Shown: piece after piece, positions 1 through 8,359 of the stretch
Layout: each line of letters begins with the position of its first letter
Numbering within the stretch: position 1 is the first letter of the stretch
Assembly (NCBI GenBank): GCA_910587675.1
Contig: CAJUMU010000001.1
Location: 1-64,000 of the forward strand
Reading direction: 5' to 3'
Source: an uncultured Alistipes sp.
GTDB lineage: Bacteria > Bacteroidota > Bacteroidia > Bacteroidales > Rikenellaceae
Length of the DNA stretch: 64,000 nt
The notes under the pieces: model-generated
The model's database searches: none
Seen by the model: the letters and a program-made list of their open reading frames with translations, nothing else
Told to the model about the DNA's origin: nothing
Program-made: the position numbers and the translations under genes

Positions 1-364
1 GCCCCAGAATGTAGAGCGCGGGCAGGGTGAAGATCGCGCCCGCCACCACCACGCCCGAGCAGGCTCCGATGGATTGTATGATTACGTTCTGCCCCAGCAT
101 GTTACTCTTGCCCAGCGCGCTGCCCATACCCACGGCGATTATGGCGATGGGGATGGCGGCTTCGAACACTTGGCCGACCTTGAGCCCGAGGAATGCGGCC
201 GCGGCCGAGAAGACCACCGCCATGACGATGCCCATCGTGACCGAGTAGGGCGTGACTTCCTTCGGCGAGGAGTCGGCCGACATGATGGGCTCGTACTCTT
301 CGCCCGCCTTGAGTTCGCGGTAGGCGTTGTCGGGAATCGATACTTTGTGTTTGTTCTGTTCCAT
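1..364 (-). CDS. OPT-family oligopeptide transporter, N-terminal part (cut by left edge)
   Basis: Only the first ~121 residues lie in the window; the frame is open to base 1. A polar cytoplasmic start (MEQNKHKVSIPDN) is followed by three hydrophobic segments at roughly residues 44-62, 70-82 and 98-120. The stretch around GLKVGQVFEAAIP, and the Gly-rich helices after it, resemble the start of the oligopeptide transporter (OPT) superfamily, which imports peptides or metal chelates across the inner membrane. The ATG at 364 is the first start after a non-coding leader with hairpins and a candidate -7 box. The family call rests on the N-terminus alone; another polytopic transporter cannot be fully excluded. 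Confidence 0.75.
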   Translation of the reverse strand, partial: MEQNKHKVSIPDNAYRELKAGEEYEPIMSADSSPKEVTPYSVTMGIVMAVVFSAAAAFLGLKVGQVFEAAIPIAIIAVGMGSALGKSNMLGQNVIIQSIGACSGVVVAGAIFTLPALYILG

Positions 365-534
365 AAGTGTTTGTTGTTTGTTATCGACACGATTTATCTT
401 CGGCTGCTGCGTGGGTCGCGCCAAAGGCGCGAGCCGTCGAAATTAGTAATGCCGTTCGGTATTACTATTATAATAATCATGAGCCCAAAAGTAATGATTT
501 TTTGCGAAAAGGCGAAGCCGCGAGGATAAAATAA
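365..534 (-). other. Leader of the OPT gene with two hairpins
   Basis: No gene is seen here. Two inverted repeats lie upstream of the transporter start: 413-429 (TCGCGCC, 3-base loop, GGCGCGA) and 445-466 (10-base arms with a 2-base centre and one G-T pair). They could be leader RNA structures; no known riboswitch class is recognised. Confidence 0.4.
486..493 (-). promoter_or_regulatory. Candidate -7 box of the OPT gene
   Basis: Minus-strand TACTTTTG matches the Bacteroidetes -7 consensus TAnnTTTG. No clear TTTG -33 element lies 19-21 bases upstream. It sits between the manC terminator and the OPT start. Confidence 0.35.
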
Positions 535-564
535 GACCCCGACGGAGCGCATTCCGTCGGGGTC
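535..564 (-). terminator. Intrinsic terminator of manC
   Basis: A 12-bp perfect stem (GACCCCGACGGA with its complement, 6-base loop) lies 24 bases after the manC stop. On the minus strand it is followed by a T-rich CTTATTTTATCC. Confidence 0.85.
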
Positions 565-587
565 GAGGGCGTTTCGGGCGAACGACG

Positions 588-1661
588 TCAGATATGTCGG
601 TCGCCTTTGTCGAATTTCACGTCGTCGATATATTTCTTGATGCTCTGCTCCTCGCTTCGCGGACATATCATCAGCACGTCGTCGGTGTCGACCACGATGT
701 AGTCATTCAAACCGTTGACTACGGCGATTTTGCCTTCGGGCAGAGATATGATCGAGTTGCGTGTATCGTATGTGTAGCATCCGTCGTTCGATTTGGCGTT
801 AGCATAGCGGTCCTTGCGCGCGAGCTGGTAGACCGAACCCCACGTTCCCACGTCGCTCCAGCCGAAGTCGCCGCAGCGGACGTATACGTTGTCGGCCTTC
901 TCCATCACGCCGTAATCGATCGAGATGGCTTTGCACTCCGAGAAGACCCGTTCGATGGCAGCCGCTTCGCGTTCGGTGGCCAGATCGTCCATGATGGACG
1001 AGAACAGCGTGTGATATTCGGGCAGGTGGCGGCTGAAAGCCTCTATTATGCTGCTCACCTTCCAGATGAAGATACCCGAGTTCCACAGGAATTCGCCGCA
1101 CTCGACGAATGTCTGCGCCAGTTCGAGGTTGGGTTTCTCGGTGAAGCATTTCACGCGGCTGAACGCTTCGCCGTCCGACATTTGGATATATCCGTAGCCC
1201 GTGTCGGGACGCGAGGGCTTGATGCCCACGGTCATGAGCACGTCGCGCCGGCCTGCGAAATCGAGGCTCTCCTCGATGACGGCGCGGAAATCGGTTTCGT
1301 TGAGTATGAGGTGGTCGGCGGGCGTGACGATCATACGCGCGTCGGGCGACGTCTTGCGAAGCGTGTAGGCGGCGTATGCTATGCAGGGCGCGGTGTTGCG
1401 GCCTATCGGCTCGCAGAGCACCTGATGCTCGGCCAGTTCGGGGATATGCTCCAAAACCAGATCCTTATAGCTGCGGTTGGTGACGACCAAGAAGTTCTCG
1501 GCGGGAACCGTGGCGGCGAAACGCTCGAACGTGGCGCGGATGAACGATTTGCCCGTTCCGAGTATGTCGAGGAACTGCTTGGGTTTCGAGCGGCGGCTTT
1601 TGGGCCAGAAACGGCTGCCTATTCCGCCTGCCATTATCACGCAATAAGTGTTGTCGGTCAT
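588..1661 (-). CDS. manC: Mannose-1-phosphate guanylyltransferase
   Basis: Makes GDP-mannose from mannose-1-phosphate and GTP in the cytoplasm, feeding mannose, fucose and rhamnose units into surface polysaccharides. The 357 residues begin with the nucleotidyltransferase signature GGIGSRFWPKSR followed by PKQFL. TPADHLI and FTEKP (about residue 173), typical of the ManC/CpsB pyrophosphorylase domain, follow. There is no C-terminal cupin isomerase domain, so this is the short monofunctional form. It is transcribed alone, with its own -7 box upstream (1703-1696) and a strong terminator downstream. Confidence 0.95.
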   Translation of the reverse strand: MTDNTYCVIMAGGIGSRFWPKSRRSKPKQFLDILGTGKSFIRATFERFAATVPAENFLVVTNRSYKDLVLEHIPELAEHQVLCEPIGRNTAPCIAYAAYTLRKTSPDARMIVTPADHLILNETDFRAVIEESLDFAGRRDVLMTVGIKPSRPDTGYGYIQMSDGEAFSRVKCFTEKPNLELAQTFVECGEFLWNSGIFIWKVSSIIEAFSRHLPEYHTLFSSIMDDLATEREAAAIERVFSECKAISIDYGVMEKADNVYVRCGDFGWSDVGTWGSVYQLARKDRYANAKSNDGCYTYDTRNSIISLPEGKIAVVNGLNDYIVVDTDDVLMICPRSEEQSIKKYIDDVKFDKGDRHI

Positions 1662-1695
1662 AACAGTTAAATCAAATGAATTCGTTAGTAATATA

Positions 1696-1703
1696 CAAAG
1701 ATA
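1696..1703 (-). promoter_or_regulatory. -7 box of manC
   Basis: Minus-strand TATCTTTG fits TAnnTTTG and predicts a start about 28 bases before the manC ATG. The -33 element is not recognisable. It is divergent from, and interleaved with, the pssA promoter. Confidence 0.55.
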
Positions 1704-1715
1704 AGAAATAATTCG

Positions 1716-1723
1716 TAACTTTG
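1716..1723 (+). promoter_or_regulatory. -7 box of pssA
   Basis: TAACTTTG followed by C matches the Bacteroidetes consensus and predicts a leader of roughly 24 bases before the pssA ATG at 1754. Confidence 0.55.
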
Positions 1724-1753
1724 CCGATCATTACGGTAAATCTTTAGTGAAAA

Positions 1754-2470
1754 ATGAAGATAAAGTTTTTTACCATACCGAACCTGCTCACGTTGGGCAA
1801 TCTGCTGTGCGGATCGTGCGCGGCGATAGTGCTGCTTACCTCGGGCGACTTCACGACGGCGTTTTGGCTGGTCGTGGCCGCGGCGGTGTGCGACTTCTTC
1901 GACGGATTCGCCGCGCGTTTGCTCGGCTCGGCGTCGCCAATCGGCTTGCAGCTCGATTCGCTGGCCGACATGGTGTCGTTCGGGCTCGCGCCCGCGCTGG
2001 CGTTGTTCTGCATGTACGACGCGGCTCCGCAGCGGTTCGATTTTTCGGATGCCGTGACCGATGCGGCGCAATACGTCACCTTGATCGTGGCGGCGTTCTC
2101 GGCTCTGCGTCTGGCCAAATTCAATATAGACGATACGCAGCACACCGAGTTTTGCGGCCTGCCCTCGCCCGCGAACGGACTTTTGTGTCTGTCGCTGGGC
2201 ATGCTCGCGCAGGACGGTTGTCTGCCGCTGACCAAGGTGGCGGTGATAGCGGTCGCAGTGGCGACGGCATATCTTTTGATTAGCCCGATAAGGATGTTCG
2301 CCTTGAAATTCAAGGGATTCGGATGGCATGGCAACGAATTGCGATATTCGTTCATCGCCTTCGCGGCGGTGACGGCGGCGGTGTTTACGCGTTATGCGGT
2401 TCCGACCGTCATCCTTATGTATATAATAGTGTCGACGGTGCGTTGGGCGTTCGGCCTGCGCAAGGCGTAA
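1754..2470 (+). CDS. pssA: CDP-diacylglycerol--serine O-phosphatidyltransferase
   Basis: Transfers phosphatidyl from CDP-diacylglycerol to serine, the first step to phosphatidylethanolamine, in the inner membrane. The 238-residue polytopic protein carries the complete CDP-alcohol phosphotransferase signature: Asp50-Gly51, Ala54-Arg55, Gly64, Asp68 and Asp72. The N-terminal FFTIPNLLTLGNLLCG is typical of PssA. It heads a probable envelope operon with the porin (33 bases downstream) and the lytic transglycosylase. Confidence 0.95.
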   Translation: MKIKFFTIPNLLTLGNLLCGSCAAIVLLTSGDFTTAFWLVVAAAVCDFFDGFAARLLGSASPIGLQLDSLADMVSFGLAPALALFCMYDAAPQRFDFSDAVTDAAQYVTLIVAAFSALRLAKFNIDDTQHTEFCGLPSPANGLLCLSLGMLAQDGCLPLTKVAVIAVAVATAYLLISPIRMFALKFKGFGWHGNELRYSFIAFAAVTAAVFTRYAVPTVILMYIIVSTVRWAFGLRKA

Positions 2471-2503
2471 CGGTGGAGGCCGGACGCGGAAAAAAGAGAT
2501 CGG

Positions 2504-4636
2504 ATGAAATTACTATCGGCGGCCATATCGGTGTTTGTCTCGGCGGTGTTCGCGGCCTTGCCTCTCGGGGCGTACGCTCAGGTCGACGCGTCGGCGTTGG
2601 CCCGCGCGCAGCGGAACGGTCAGAACGTGGCTCTCGGCGGCAGCAATCCGTACGAAAATGCGGTGGAGGGCGAGGCCGAGGAGGCTCCCGACTCGACCAA
2701 GACGCGACGCATACGCAAACCGTTGGAGTCGTATTATTTCAGCGATTCGATCCGCGCGCTGCCCAATTTCATGTGGACGGTGGACCGCGACATGAACGAC
2801 GTGAAGATCCAGCCGTTGGACACGCTGCTCCGCGACTGGCGCATAGATTATCCCTATTATCGCAAGGGCGTGGGCGACATGACCCTCGGCGGATTGGGCC
2901 AGTCGACCATGCCGTTCAACTATTTCGACAGATCGAAGAGTCCCGAGTTCACTTTCGCGCACTCGTACGACGCGTATACGTACCGAATGGACAACGTGCC
3001 GTTCTACAACTCGAAGACCCCTTATCTCAACATGACCTATTTGGAGTCGGGGCAGAAACGTTATCGCGAGGAGCATTTCGAGATAACCACCGCGCACAAC
3101 GTGTCGCCCTCGACGGGGTTCAACGTGAGCTACAAGGCGCGCGGAACCAAAGGTCTGTACGACTGGCAGCGCACGACGAACCACAATCTGTCGGTGGCGT
3201 TCTCGCACACGGGAAAGCGTTATTCGCTCCATGCCGCATATATCAACAACCGCATAAAGCAGCGCGAGAACGGCGGAGTGGTGGGTATATGGGCCGTGGC
3301 CGACACCACGTACGAGCATCCGTCGGGAGTGCCGATGAAGCTGGCTACGGCCGAGGCGGAGAACTCCTACCGCAACAACTCGTTTTTCGTGAAGCAGGCG
3401 TTGGCCATACCGTTGCAGGCCGTGACCGATTACGATTTTTCGCTGGCCGACCTCTCGGCCGTGTATGTTGGTCATATTTTTGAATACAACACGTGGAGCA
3501 AACTCTACACCGACAAGTATGCCGTGTATGTCGACGAGCGCGGATCGCGCAACGATGCGGGCGAGTTCGTTCCGACCGAGGAGGTGTATTACAAGAACTG
3601 GTATATCTCGCCCGAGCGGTCGTGCGATTCGATCCGCGAAAGGGTGGCGTCGAACCGCTTCTTCGTCGAGGCCCAGCCGTGGGATCGCAACGGCGCGGTG
3701 GGGCGCTTGGGCGGAGGCGTCGGGATCGACATGTATGCCTATTCGCAGTTCGCGTTGCCCGATTACATCGACGGCAAATATGCCAAGGACAAGCGCACTG
3801 CATGGTACGCTTACGGCTCGATAAGCGGCAAGCTCAAGAAATTCGCCGACTGGGGGGCCGATTTCCGGTTCTATCCGTCGGGTTACAGGAGCGGAGATTT
3901 GTCGATAAACGCCCATGTGGCGCTTACCGCCAAGTTCCGAGGTCATCCGGTTATCCTCTCGGGCCGATTCTCGCAGACGCGACTTTCGGCAGGTTACTGG
4001 CAGGAGAACCTATTCTCGAACCACTATGCGTGGTTCAACTCCTTCGACAAGGAGAATGAGACTCGTTTCGAAGTGTCGTTGCGGATTCCCGATCGGAATC
4101 TGGAGCTCGGAGCGTGGCAAGGCATGGTGTCGGGCAAAGTGTATTACGGTCCCGATGCCGAGGTCGCTCAGGAGGGCGGCACGATAAGTCTGACGAGTCT
4201 GTATGCCCGCAAGGATTTCCGCCTCGGCGGATTCCATTTCGACCACAGGGTATTGTTGCAGTGGAGCACGAATCAGGAAGTCGTTCCCGTTCCGACGTGC
4301 AGCGCCTACCTCTCTTATTTCTACGAATTTTGGGTGGAGAAGAAGCAGGTATTGCGTATGCAGATCGGTTTGGACGGACGCTACAACACGAGTTATTACG
4401 CACCGTCGTATGATCCGGCGCTTGCGGCGTTCTACAACCAGCGTGAGGCGCAGGTGGGGAATTATCCCTACATCGACGCCTTCGTGACGGCAAAGTGGAA
4501 AAGAATGCGCATTTTCTTGAAGTACCAGCATGTGAATATGGGGCTGTTCGGCAACGGACGCTATTTCACGGTGACGGGCTATCCCCTTAATCCGGGGATG
4601 TTCAAGATAGGCCTTTCGTGGGGATTCTATGATTGA
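2504..4636 (+). CDS. Putative outer-membrane porin (PF14121 type)
   Basis: A 710-residue exported protein with a Sec signal peptide (residues 1-26, ending AYAQ). After an acidic linker it becomes a long run of alternating aromatic/polar segments typical of beta-strands, ending in an aromatic C-terminal strand (KIGLSWGFYD). Length, architecture and repeated Tyr/Trp/Arg strands fit the large putative-porin family of Bacteroidetes; the substrate is unknown. The position 33 bases after pssA and 44 bases before a lytic transglycosylase supports an envelope role. Assignment is by overall character, not a single motif. Confidence 0.8.
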   Translation: MKLLSAAISVFVSAVFAALPLGAYAQVDASALARAQRNGQNVALGGSNPYENAVEGEAEEAPDSTKTRRIRKPLESYYFSDSIRALPNFMWTVDRDMNDVKIQPLDTLLRDWRIDYPYYRKGVGDMTLGGLGQSTMPFNYFDRSKSPEFTFAHSYDAYTYRMDNVPFYNSKTPYLNMTYLESGQKRYREEHFEITTAHNVSPSTGFNVSYKARGTKGLYDWQRTTNHNLSVAFSHTGKRYSLHAAYINNRIKQRENGGVVGIWAVADTTYEHPSGVPMKLATAEAENSYRNNSFFVKQALAIPLQAVTDYDFSLADLSAVYVGHIFEYNTWSKLYTDKYAVYVDERGSRNDAGEFVPTEEVYYKNWYISPERSCDSIRERVASNRFFVEAQPWDRNGAVGRLGGGVGIDMYAYSQFALPDYIDGKYAKDKRTAWYAYGSISGKLKKFADWGADFRFYPSGYRSGDLSINAHVALTAKFRGHPVILSGRFSQTRLSAGYWQENLFSNHYAWFNSFDKENETRFEVSLRIPDRNLELGAWQGMVSGKVYYGPDAEVAQEGGTISLTSLYARKDFRLGGFHFDHRVLLQWSTNQEVVPVPTCSAYLSYFYEFWVEKKQVLRMQIGLDGRYNTSYYAPSYDPALAAFYNQREAQVGNYPYIDAFVTAKWKRMRIFLKYQHVNMGLFGNGRYFTVTGYPLNPGMFKIGLSWGFYD

Positions 4637-4680
4637 CGTGCTGTATTGCGCGGTGTAAGCTGCCCGCAAAAAAAGCAAGT

Positions 4681-5388
4681 ATGTCAAGAAAGACAGGTTT
4701 ATTTTCGATCGTTCTTATCGTATTCACACTTTTCGGATCGTGCGTGTTCAGCGACGATGTCGCGCGCAGCGCCTCGCGAGGCGAGATCCGACAATTCGCC
4801 GCGGGAGCGGCGATAGACCCCTCGATGGCGGAGCGGCGCACGATATCGGCCTACGACGCCATGATGCGGCGCATAGCGCGCGAGGAGGGGCTCGACTGGC
4901 TGCTGATGAGCGCCATAGCATACAACGAATCGCGTTTCGAATCGGACTTGATATCGAACCAAGGGGCGATAGGGTTGATGCAGGTAATGCCTCGCGTGGG
5001 CAAGCAGTTCAATGTCGAAAAGGAGCATCTGACCGATCCCGAGACCAACATACGTCTGGCGGGACGGATTCTCAAGAAGATCGACGCGACGTTGAAATTG
5101 GGCGCGGCGGCTTCGGAGGACGATCGTATGAGTATTATTCTCGCCTGCTACAACGGCGGCATAGGACATGTTTCCGATGCGCGGCGTCTGGCGAGAAACA
5201 ACGGGGAGGATCCCAATTCGTGGGAGGTCGTGGTCCGCTATCTGCACAAGAAGGCCGACCCCGAGGTTTATGAGAGCGAATTGGTCCGTTGCGGCAAATT
5301 TACGGGTAGCCGCCGAACGGAGGCCTATGTGAGAGATGTGATGAAACGTTACGACACCTATCGCGAAATGACCGCGAAAAGGCAGTAG
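4681..5388 (+). CDS. Lytic transglycosylase lipoprotein (SLT domain)
   Basis: A 235-residue peptidoglycan-cleaving enzyme. The catalytic SLT fold is recognisable from AIAYNESRF (the Glu is catalytic), the GAIGLMQVMP motif and ACYNGGIGH. The ATG at 4681 is chosen because it gives a lipoprotein signal peptide (LFGSC, Cys21). An upstream in-frame TTG at 4633 overlaps the porin stop and adds a poor signal sequence. It is the last gene of the pssA group, followed by a strong terminator. The MltF/MltE-like subtype is not resolved. Confidence 0.9.
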   Translation: MSRKTGLFSIVLIVFTLFGSCVFSDDVARSASRGEIRQFAAGAAIDPSMAERRTISAYDAMMRRIAREEGLDWLLMSAIAYNESRFESDLISNQGAIGLMQVMPRVGKQFNVEKEHLTDPETNIRLAGRILKKIDATLKLGAAASEDDRMSIILACYNGGIGHVSDARRLARNNGEDPNSWEVVVRYLHKKADPEVYESELVRCGKFTGSRRTEAYVRDVMKRYDTYREMTAKRQ

Positions 5389-5426
5389 GGGGCTTTCCGA
5401 GATCGCTCCGTTGCGGAGAGAAACGC

Positions 5427-5460
5427 GCCGTTCCGACCATCATGGTCGGAACGGCTTTTT
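5427..5460 (+). terminator. Intrinsic terminator of the pssA-porin-transglycosylase group
   Basis: A 12-bp GC-rich stem (GCCGTTCCGACC and its complement around ATCAT) is followed directly by TTTTT. Confidence 0.9.
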
Positions 5461-5531
5461 CGTGCGGTTATCTCACCGAAACCCGCATGTAAACAATGAG
5501 CCAACCCATACAGGTCGGCTCGTGTCGGATG

Positions 5532-7217
5532 TTATTTCGCGTCGGTTCCGTCGCTCTCTTTCTTGCGGTTGTTGTAGAGGAACCGGCGGATTTTCTTGGT
5601 CGGAGTCTTGACGAACTCGGCGTCCTCCTCCACGACCTCGGTTATGCGGGAGAATTTGTTTACTTTCGAGTTGACGTACTTCAGGATATCCTGCTTGATC
5701 TCCTCCTTCTTGGCGTTCCATTCGTCGATCTTGTGGTGCCACTCGTCGCGTTTGATCTCCCACTTCTCCATGAGTTCGTTTTTTAGAGCCTCGATGGCGT
5801 CGGTGTCGAAGTGCACCAGCGCGACCAAATGGCCGTCTTGCTCGGTGACTATTGATTCCGAAACGTAAACATTGGAATTGAGCACCGACTCGATCTCCTC
5901 GGGATAGATGTTCTCGCCGCTCGGACCCACGATCATGTTCTTCAGACGGCCTTTGATGAATATGCAGCCGTCGTCGTCGATGAAGCCCAGATCGCCCGTG
6001 CGGAACCAACCGTCGTCGGTGAACACCTCGGCCGTGGCGGCTTCGTTCTTATAATATCCGCGCATCACCGACGGTGAGTCGATGACGATCTCGCCCTGAC
6101 GGGTATCGGGGTTCACGTTGTCCAGACGCACGCGCAACCCCTGCATCGCCACGCCCGTCGATCCCAATTTGCGCGGCATTTGGGGGATGGCTCCCGCGAC
6201 CATCGGAGCGGTTTCGGTGAGACCGTAACCGATGGCATAGGGTATGACGCGACTGTCGATTAGGAACTGCTCCACCTGTCCGTCGAGTTTCGCGCCTCCG
6301 ATGCCGAAGAAACGCAGACGGCCTCCGAACATCTTCATCAATTTGCCGCCCGCTATGCGGTGGAGGTAACGGCGCATGAAACCTATGCCGTAAAGGGTTC
6401 TCCAGAATTTGCTGGAGGTGAATTTGGCGTATATCTGGCTGCGGTAGATCTTCTCGATTATGAGCGGCACTATGAGAAAGCATGTGGGACGCACGCGTTT
6501 GAGCGCGGGCATCAGCACCGACGCCGTGGGCGGCTTTTCGAGGTAGGTCACCTTTCCGCCCGTCGAGAAGGGGTAGAGCATGCCCACCGTGCATTCGTAA
6601 GTGTGCGACAGCGGAAGCACCGAGAGCATCGAATCGTTCTCGTCGAGCGGGAACAAACCGTACATCATACATACGTTCGACGCCAGATTGCGATGGGTGA
6701 GCATCACGCCCTTGGGGCGCGACATGGTTCCCGAGGTGTAGATGATGACCGCCAGATCGTCGGGCGAGGGGATCGCCGTCGAGCCTTGTTCCGAGACGCG
6801 TTGCGATATGACGGTGAGGCTTTTTGTGCGGATCACTATGTTGAGCGAGGCGATCGTATCTTTCGAGAGCTTGGTGAAGAGCTTGTCCGAAACGAGCAGC
6901 GCTTTGGCCTCGGAGTGCTTGATGAGCATGTCAAGCTCCTCGCCCGTGAAATCGGGCAGGATGGGGACGGCCACCATGCCCGCCGACACGACGGCGAAGT
7001 AGCTGATTCCCCAGTTAGGCATGTTGCTGCTCAGCAACGCCACTTTGTCGCCCGCGTTCAGGCCGGCGCCCGTAAGTAATTTCTGTATATCGGTTACGCG
7101 TTTACCCACCTCGTTATAGGTCACATCTTCGCCGTCGTACATCGAAAATGCAACCCTGCCGCCGAACTTGTCGATGCTGTTGTGCAGAAGTTCGTAAAGT
7201 GTGTTCAAAGCTGTCAT
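5532..7217 (-). CDS. Long-chain fatty acid--CoA ligase (AMP-binding enzyme)
   Basis: A 561-residue member of the ANL adenylating superfamily, likely activating fatty acids to acyl-CoA at the membrane. It has the P-loop YTSGTMSRPKG (about 160-170), the adenine motif YGLTETAP (about 332), WFRTGDLG and the C-terminal GRLKNMIVGPSGENIYPEEIE hinge region. The last ~80 residues are Lys/Glu-rich and end KKIRRFLYNN, a pattern seen in the FadD15/LCFACS subgroup of Bacteroidetes. It is divergent from queG. Acyl chain preference cannot be read from sequence. Confidence 0.92.
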   Translation of the reverse strand: MTALNTLYELLHNSIDKFGGRVAFSMYDGEDVTYNEVGKRVTDIQKLLTGAGLNAGDKVALLSSNMPNWGISYFAVVSAGMVAVPILPDFTGEELDMLIKHSEAKALLVSDKLFTKLSKDTIASLNIVIRTKSLTVISQRVSEQGSTAIPSPDDLAVIIYTSGTMSRPKGVMLTHRNLASNVCMMYGLFPLDENDSMLSVLPLSHTYECTVGMLYPFSTGGKVTYLEKPPTASVLMPALKRVRPTCFLIVPLIIEKIYRSQIYAKFTSSKFWRTLYGIGFMRRYLHRIAGGKLMKMFGGRLRFFGIGGAKLDGQVEQFLIDSRVIPYAIGYGLTETAPMVAGAIPQMPRKLGSTGVAMQGLRVRLDNVNPDTRQGEIVIDSPSVMRGYYKNEAATAEVFTDDGWFRTGDLGFIDDDGCIFIKGRLKNMIVGPSGENIYPEEIESVLNSNVYVSESIVTEQDGHLVALVHFDTDAIEALKNELMEKWEIKRDEWHHKIDEWNAKKEEIKQDILKYVNSKVNKFSRITEVVEEDAEFVKTPTKKIRRFLYNNRKKESDGTDAK

Positions 7218-7274
7218 TAAGCAATATTCATTGTAAAATTTGCGCTAAGGTAACGAAAAAATATTAAAATTCGG

Positions 7275-7282
7275 TACATTTG
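7275..7282 (+). promoter_or_regulatory. Candidate -7 box of queG
   Basis: TACATTTG matches TAnnTTTG 14 bases before the ATG, which predicts a very short leader. Confidence 0.4.
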
Positions 7283-7296
7283 GGGCGAAATAGGCT

Positions 7297-8202
7297 ATGA
7301 TAGACTCCCGATACATCAAAGATCTTGCCGCACAGGCGGGTTTCGACATGTGCGGAATCGCGCGGAGCCGCCATCTGGCGGATAACGAAGCGGCGTTCCG
7401 CAGATGGCTCGCGCGCGGTTACGACTCGTCGCTCGGATACTTGCGCGCCAATCTCGACAAGCGTTTCGATACGGGACGTCTGGTGGAGGGCGCGCGGAGC
7501 GTGGTCGTGTGCGCCGTAGGTTACAAGTCGGCCGTGAGCGACGGCTATTCGGCGGATTGGACGACCAAAGTGGCGTCGTACGCATGCAACCGCGATTACC
7601 ACAAGAGCGTGAAGAAGATGTTGCTGACGATGCTGCGCGCCCTGCGCGAGCGATATCCCGAGTTGGAGGGGCGCGCGTTCGTCGATTCGGCTCCGCTGCT
7701 CGAAAAACAGATTGCCGTCGAGGCGGGATTGGGGTGGATAGGGCGGCAGTCGCTTTTGGTGACGCCCGAATTCGGTTCGTTCGTGTTGCTCGGCGAGTTG
7801 GTGTTGTGCGACGAGGCGGACCGTTACGACCCGCCGTATGTCGGCGCGGGATGCGGCGAGTGCCGTCGGTGCATGGAGGCTTGCCCGACCGGGGCGATAG
7901 TCGCTCCCATGACCGTGGATACGTCGCGCTGCATATCGTGCCACACCATAGAGGCCGAGCCGTCGGCCGAGGTCGATCTGCACGGATGGATATTCGGGTG
8001 CGACGAGTGTCAGAGCTGTTGCCCGTATAATAAAAAGGCGCCGTATCATCGCAATGCGGCGTTCGACCCGTTATTCGACCCTCGGAGCATGGGGGCCGAC
8101 GAGTGGCTGGCCGCGGATGATGCGGAGTTCGTCGAGTGTTTCGGCGTGACCCCGTTGAAACGTAGCGGATTGGAGCGGATAAAGAGGAATATTTCGAGAT
8201 AA
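7297..8202 (+). CDS. queG: Epoxyqueuosine reductase
   Basis: Reduces epoxyqueuosine to queuosine in the wobble position of GUN-anticodon tRNAs, the last step of queuosine synthesis, using cobalamin and two 4Fe-4S clusters. At 301 residues it is slightly shorter than the ~380-residue E. coli form, as in other short QueG proteins lacking the C-terminal HEAT-like tail. The cluster ligands are visible as CGECRRCMEACPTGA (about 187-201), a C-x2-C-H in the middle and CDECQSCCPYN near 236. FDMCGIAR at the N-terminus is also typical. It is a single-gene unit, convergent with prs. Confidence 0.95.
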   Translation: MIDSRYIKDLAAQAGFDMCGIARSRHLADNEAAFRRWLARGYDSSLGYLRANLDKRFDTGRLVEGARSVVVCAVGYKSAVSDGYSADWTTKVASYACNRDYHKSVKKMLLTMLRALRERYPELEGRAFVDSAPLLEKQIAVEAGLGWIGRQSLLVTPEFGSFVLLGELVLCDEADRYDPPYVGAGCGECRRCMEACPTGAIVAPMTVDTSRCISCHTIEAEPSAEVDLHGWIFGCDECQSCCPYNKKAPYHRNAAFDPLFDPRSMGADEWLAADDAEFVECFGVTPLKRSGLERIKRNISR

Positions 8203-8208
8203 TAGTTT

Positions 8209-8306
8209 CGACATTGCTTTGCAATGTCGGCAGTTCGCAGCCATCCCGCGCGGCGGACTGCATTCGCTTTACGCTCGCTGTATCCGCCGCTGTCGGCGAA
8301 CAGCAT
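8209..8306 (-). repeat. R1 intergenic repeat, copy a (downstream of prs)
   Basis: A full-length ~98-base copy. Read on the minus strand it starts with a GCTGT/ACAGC hairpin, continues through a longer hairpin (GCAGTCCGCC-type arm), and ends with the perfect stem GACATTGC/GCAATGTC (8210-8228). It lies 6 bases beyond the T-run of the prs terminator. It is homologous to 37041-37139, 62705-62804, 39359-39390 and 58891-58955. Confidence 0.85.
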
Positions 8307-8311
8307 ATACG

Positions 8312-8343
8312 AAAAAAGGCCGCCTTACAAAGGCAGCCCTTTT
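8312..8343 (-). terminator. Intrinsic terminator of prs
   Basis: A 9-bp stem (8318-8326 with 8330-8338) is followed on the minus strand by six T. The single non-Watson-Crick position is G-U only on the minus-strand RNA, which supports that orientation. Confidence 0.85.
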
Positions 8344-8359
8344 CGTTTTATGTCGGATA

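Noticed and set aside
2323..3483. 386-codon plus-strand frame overlapping pssA and the porin
   Set aside because: Out of frame with both well-supported genes, Arg/Gly/His-rich, no domain; a shadow frame.
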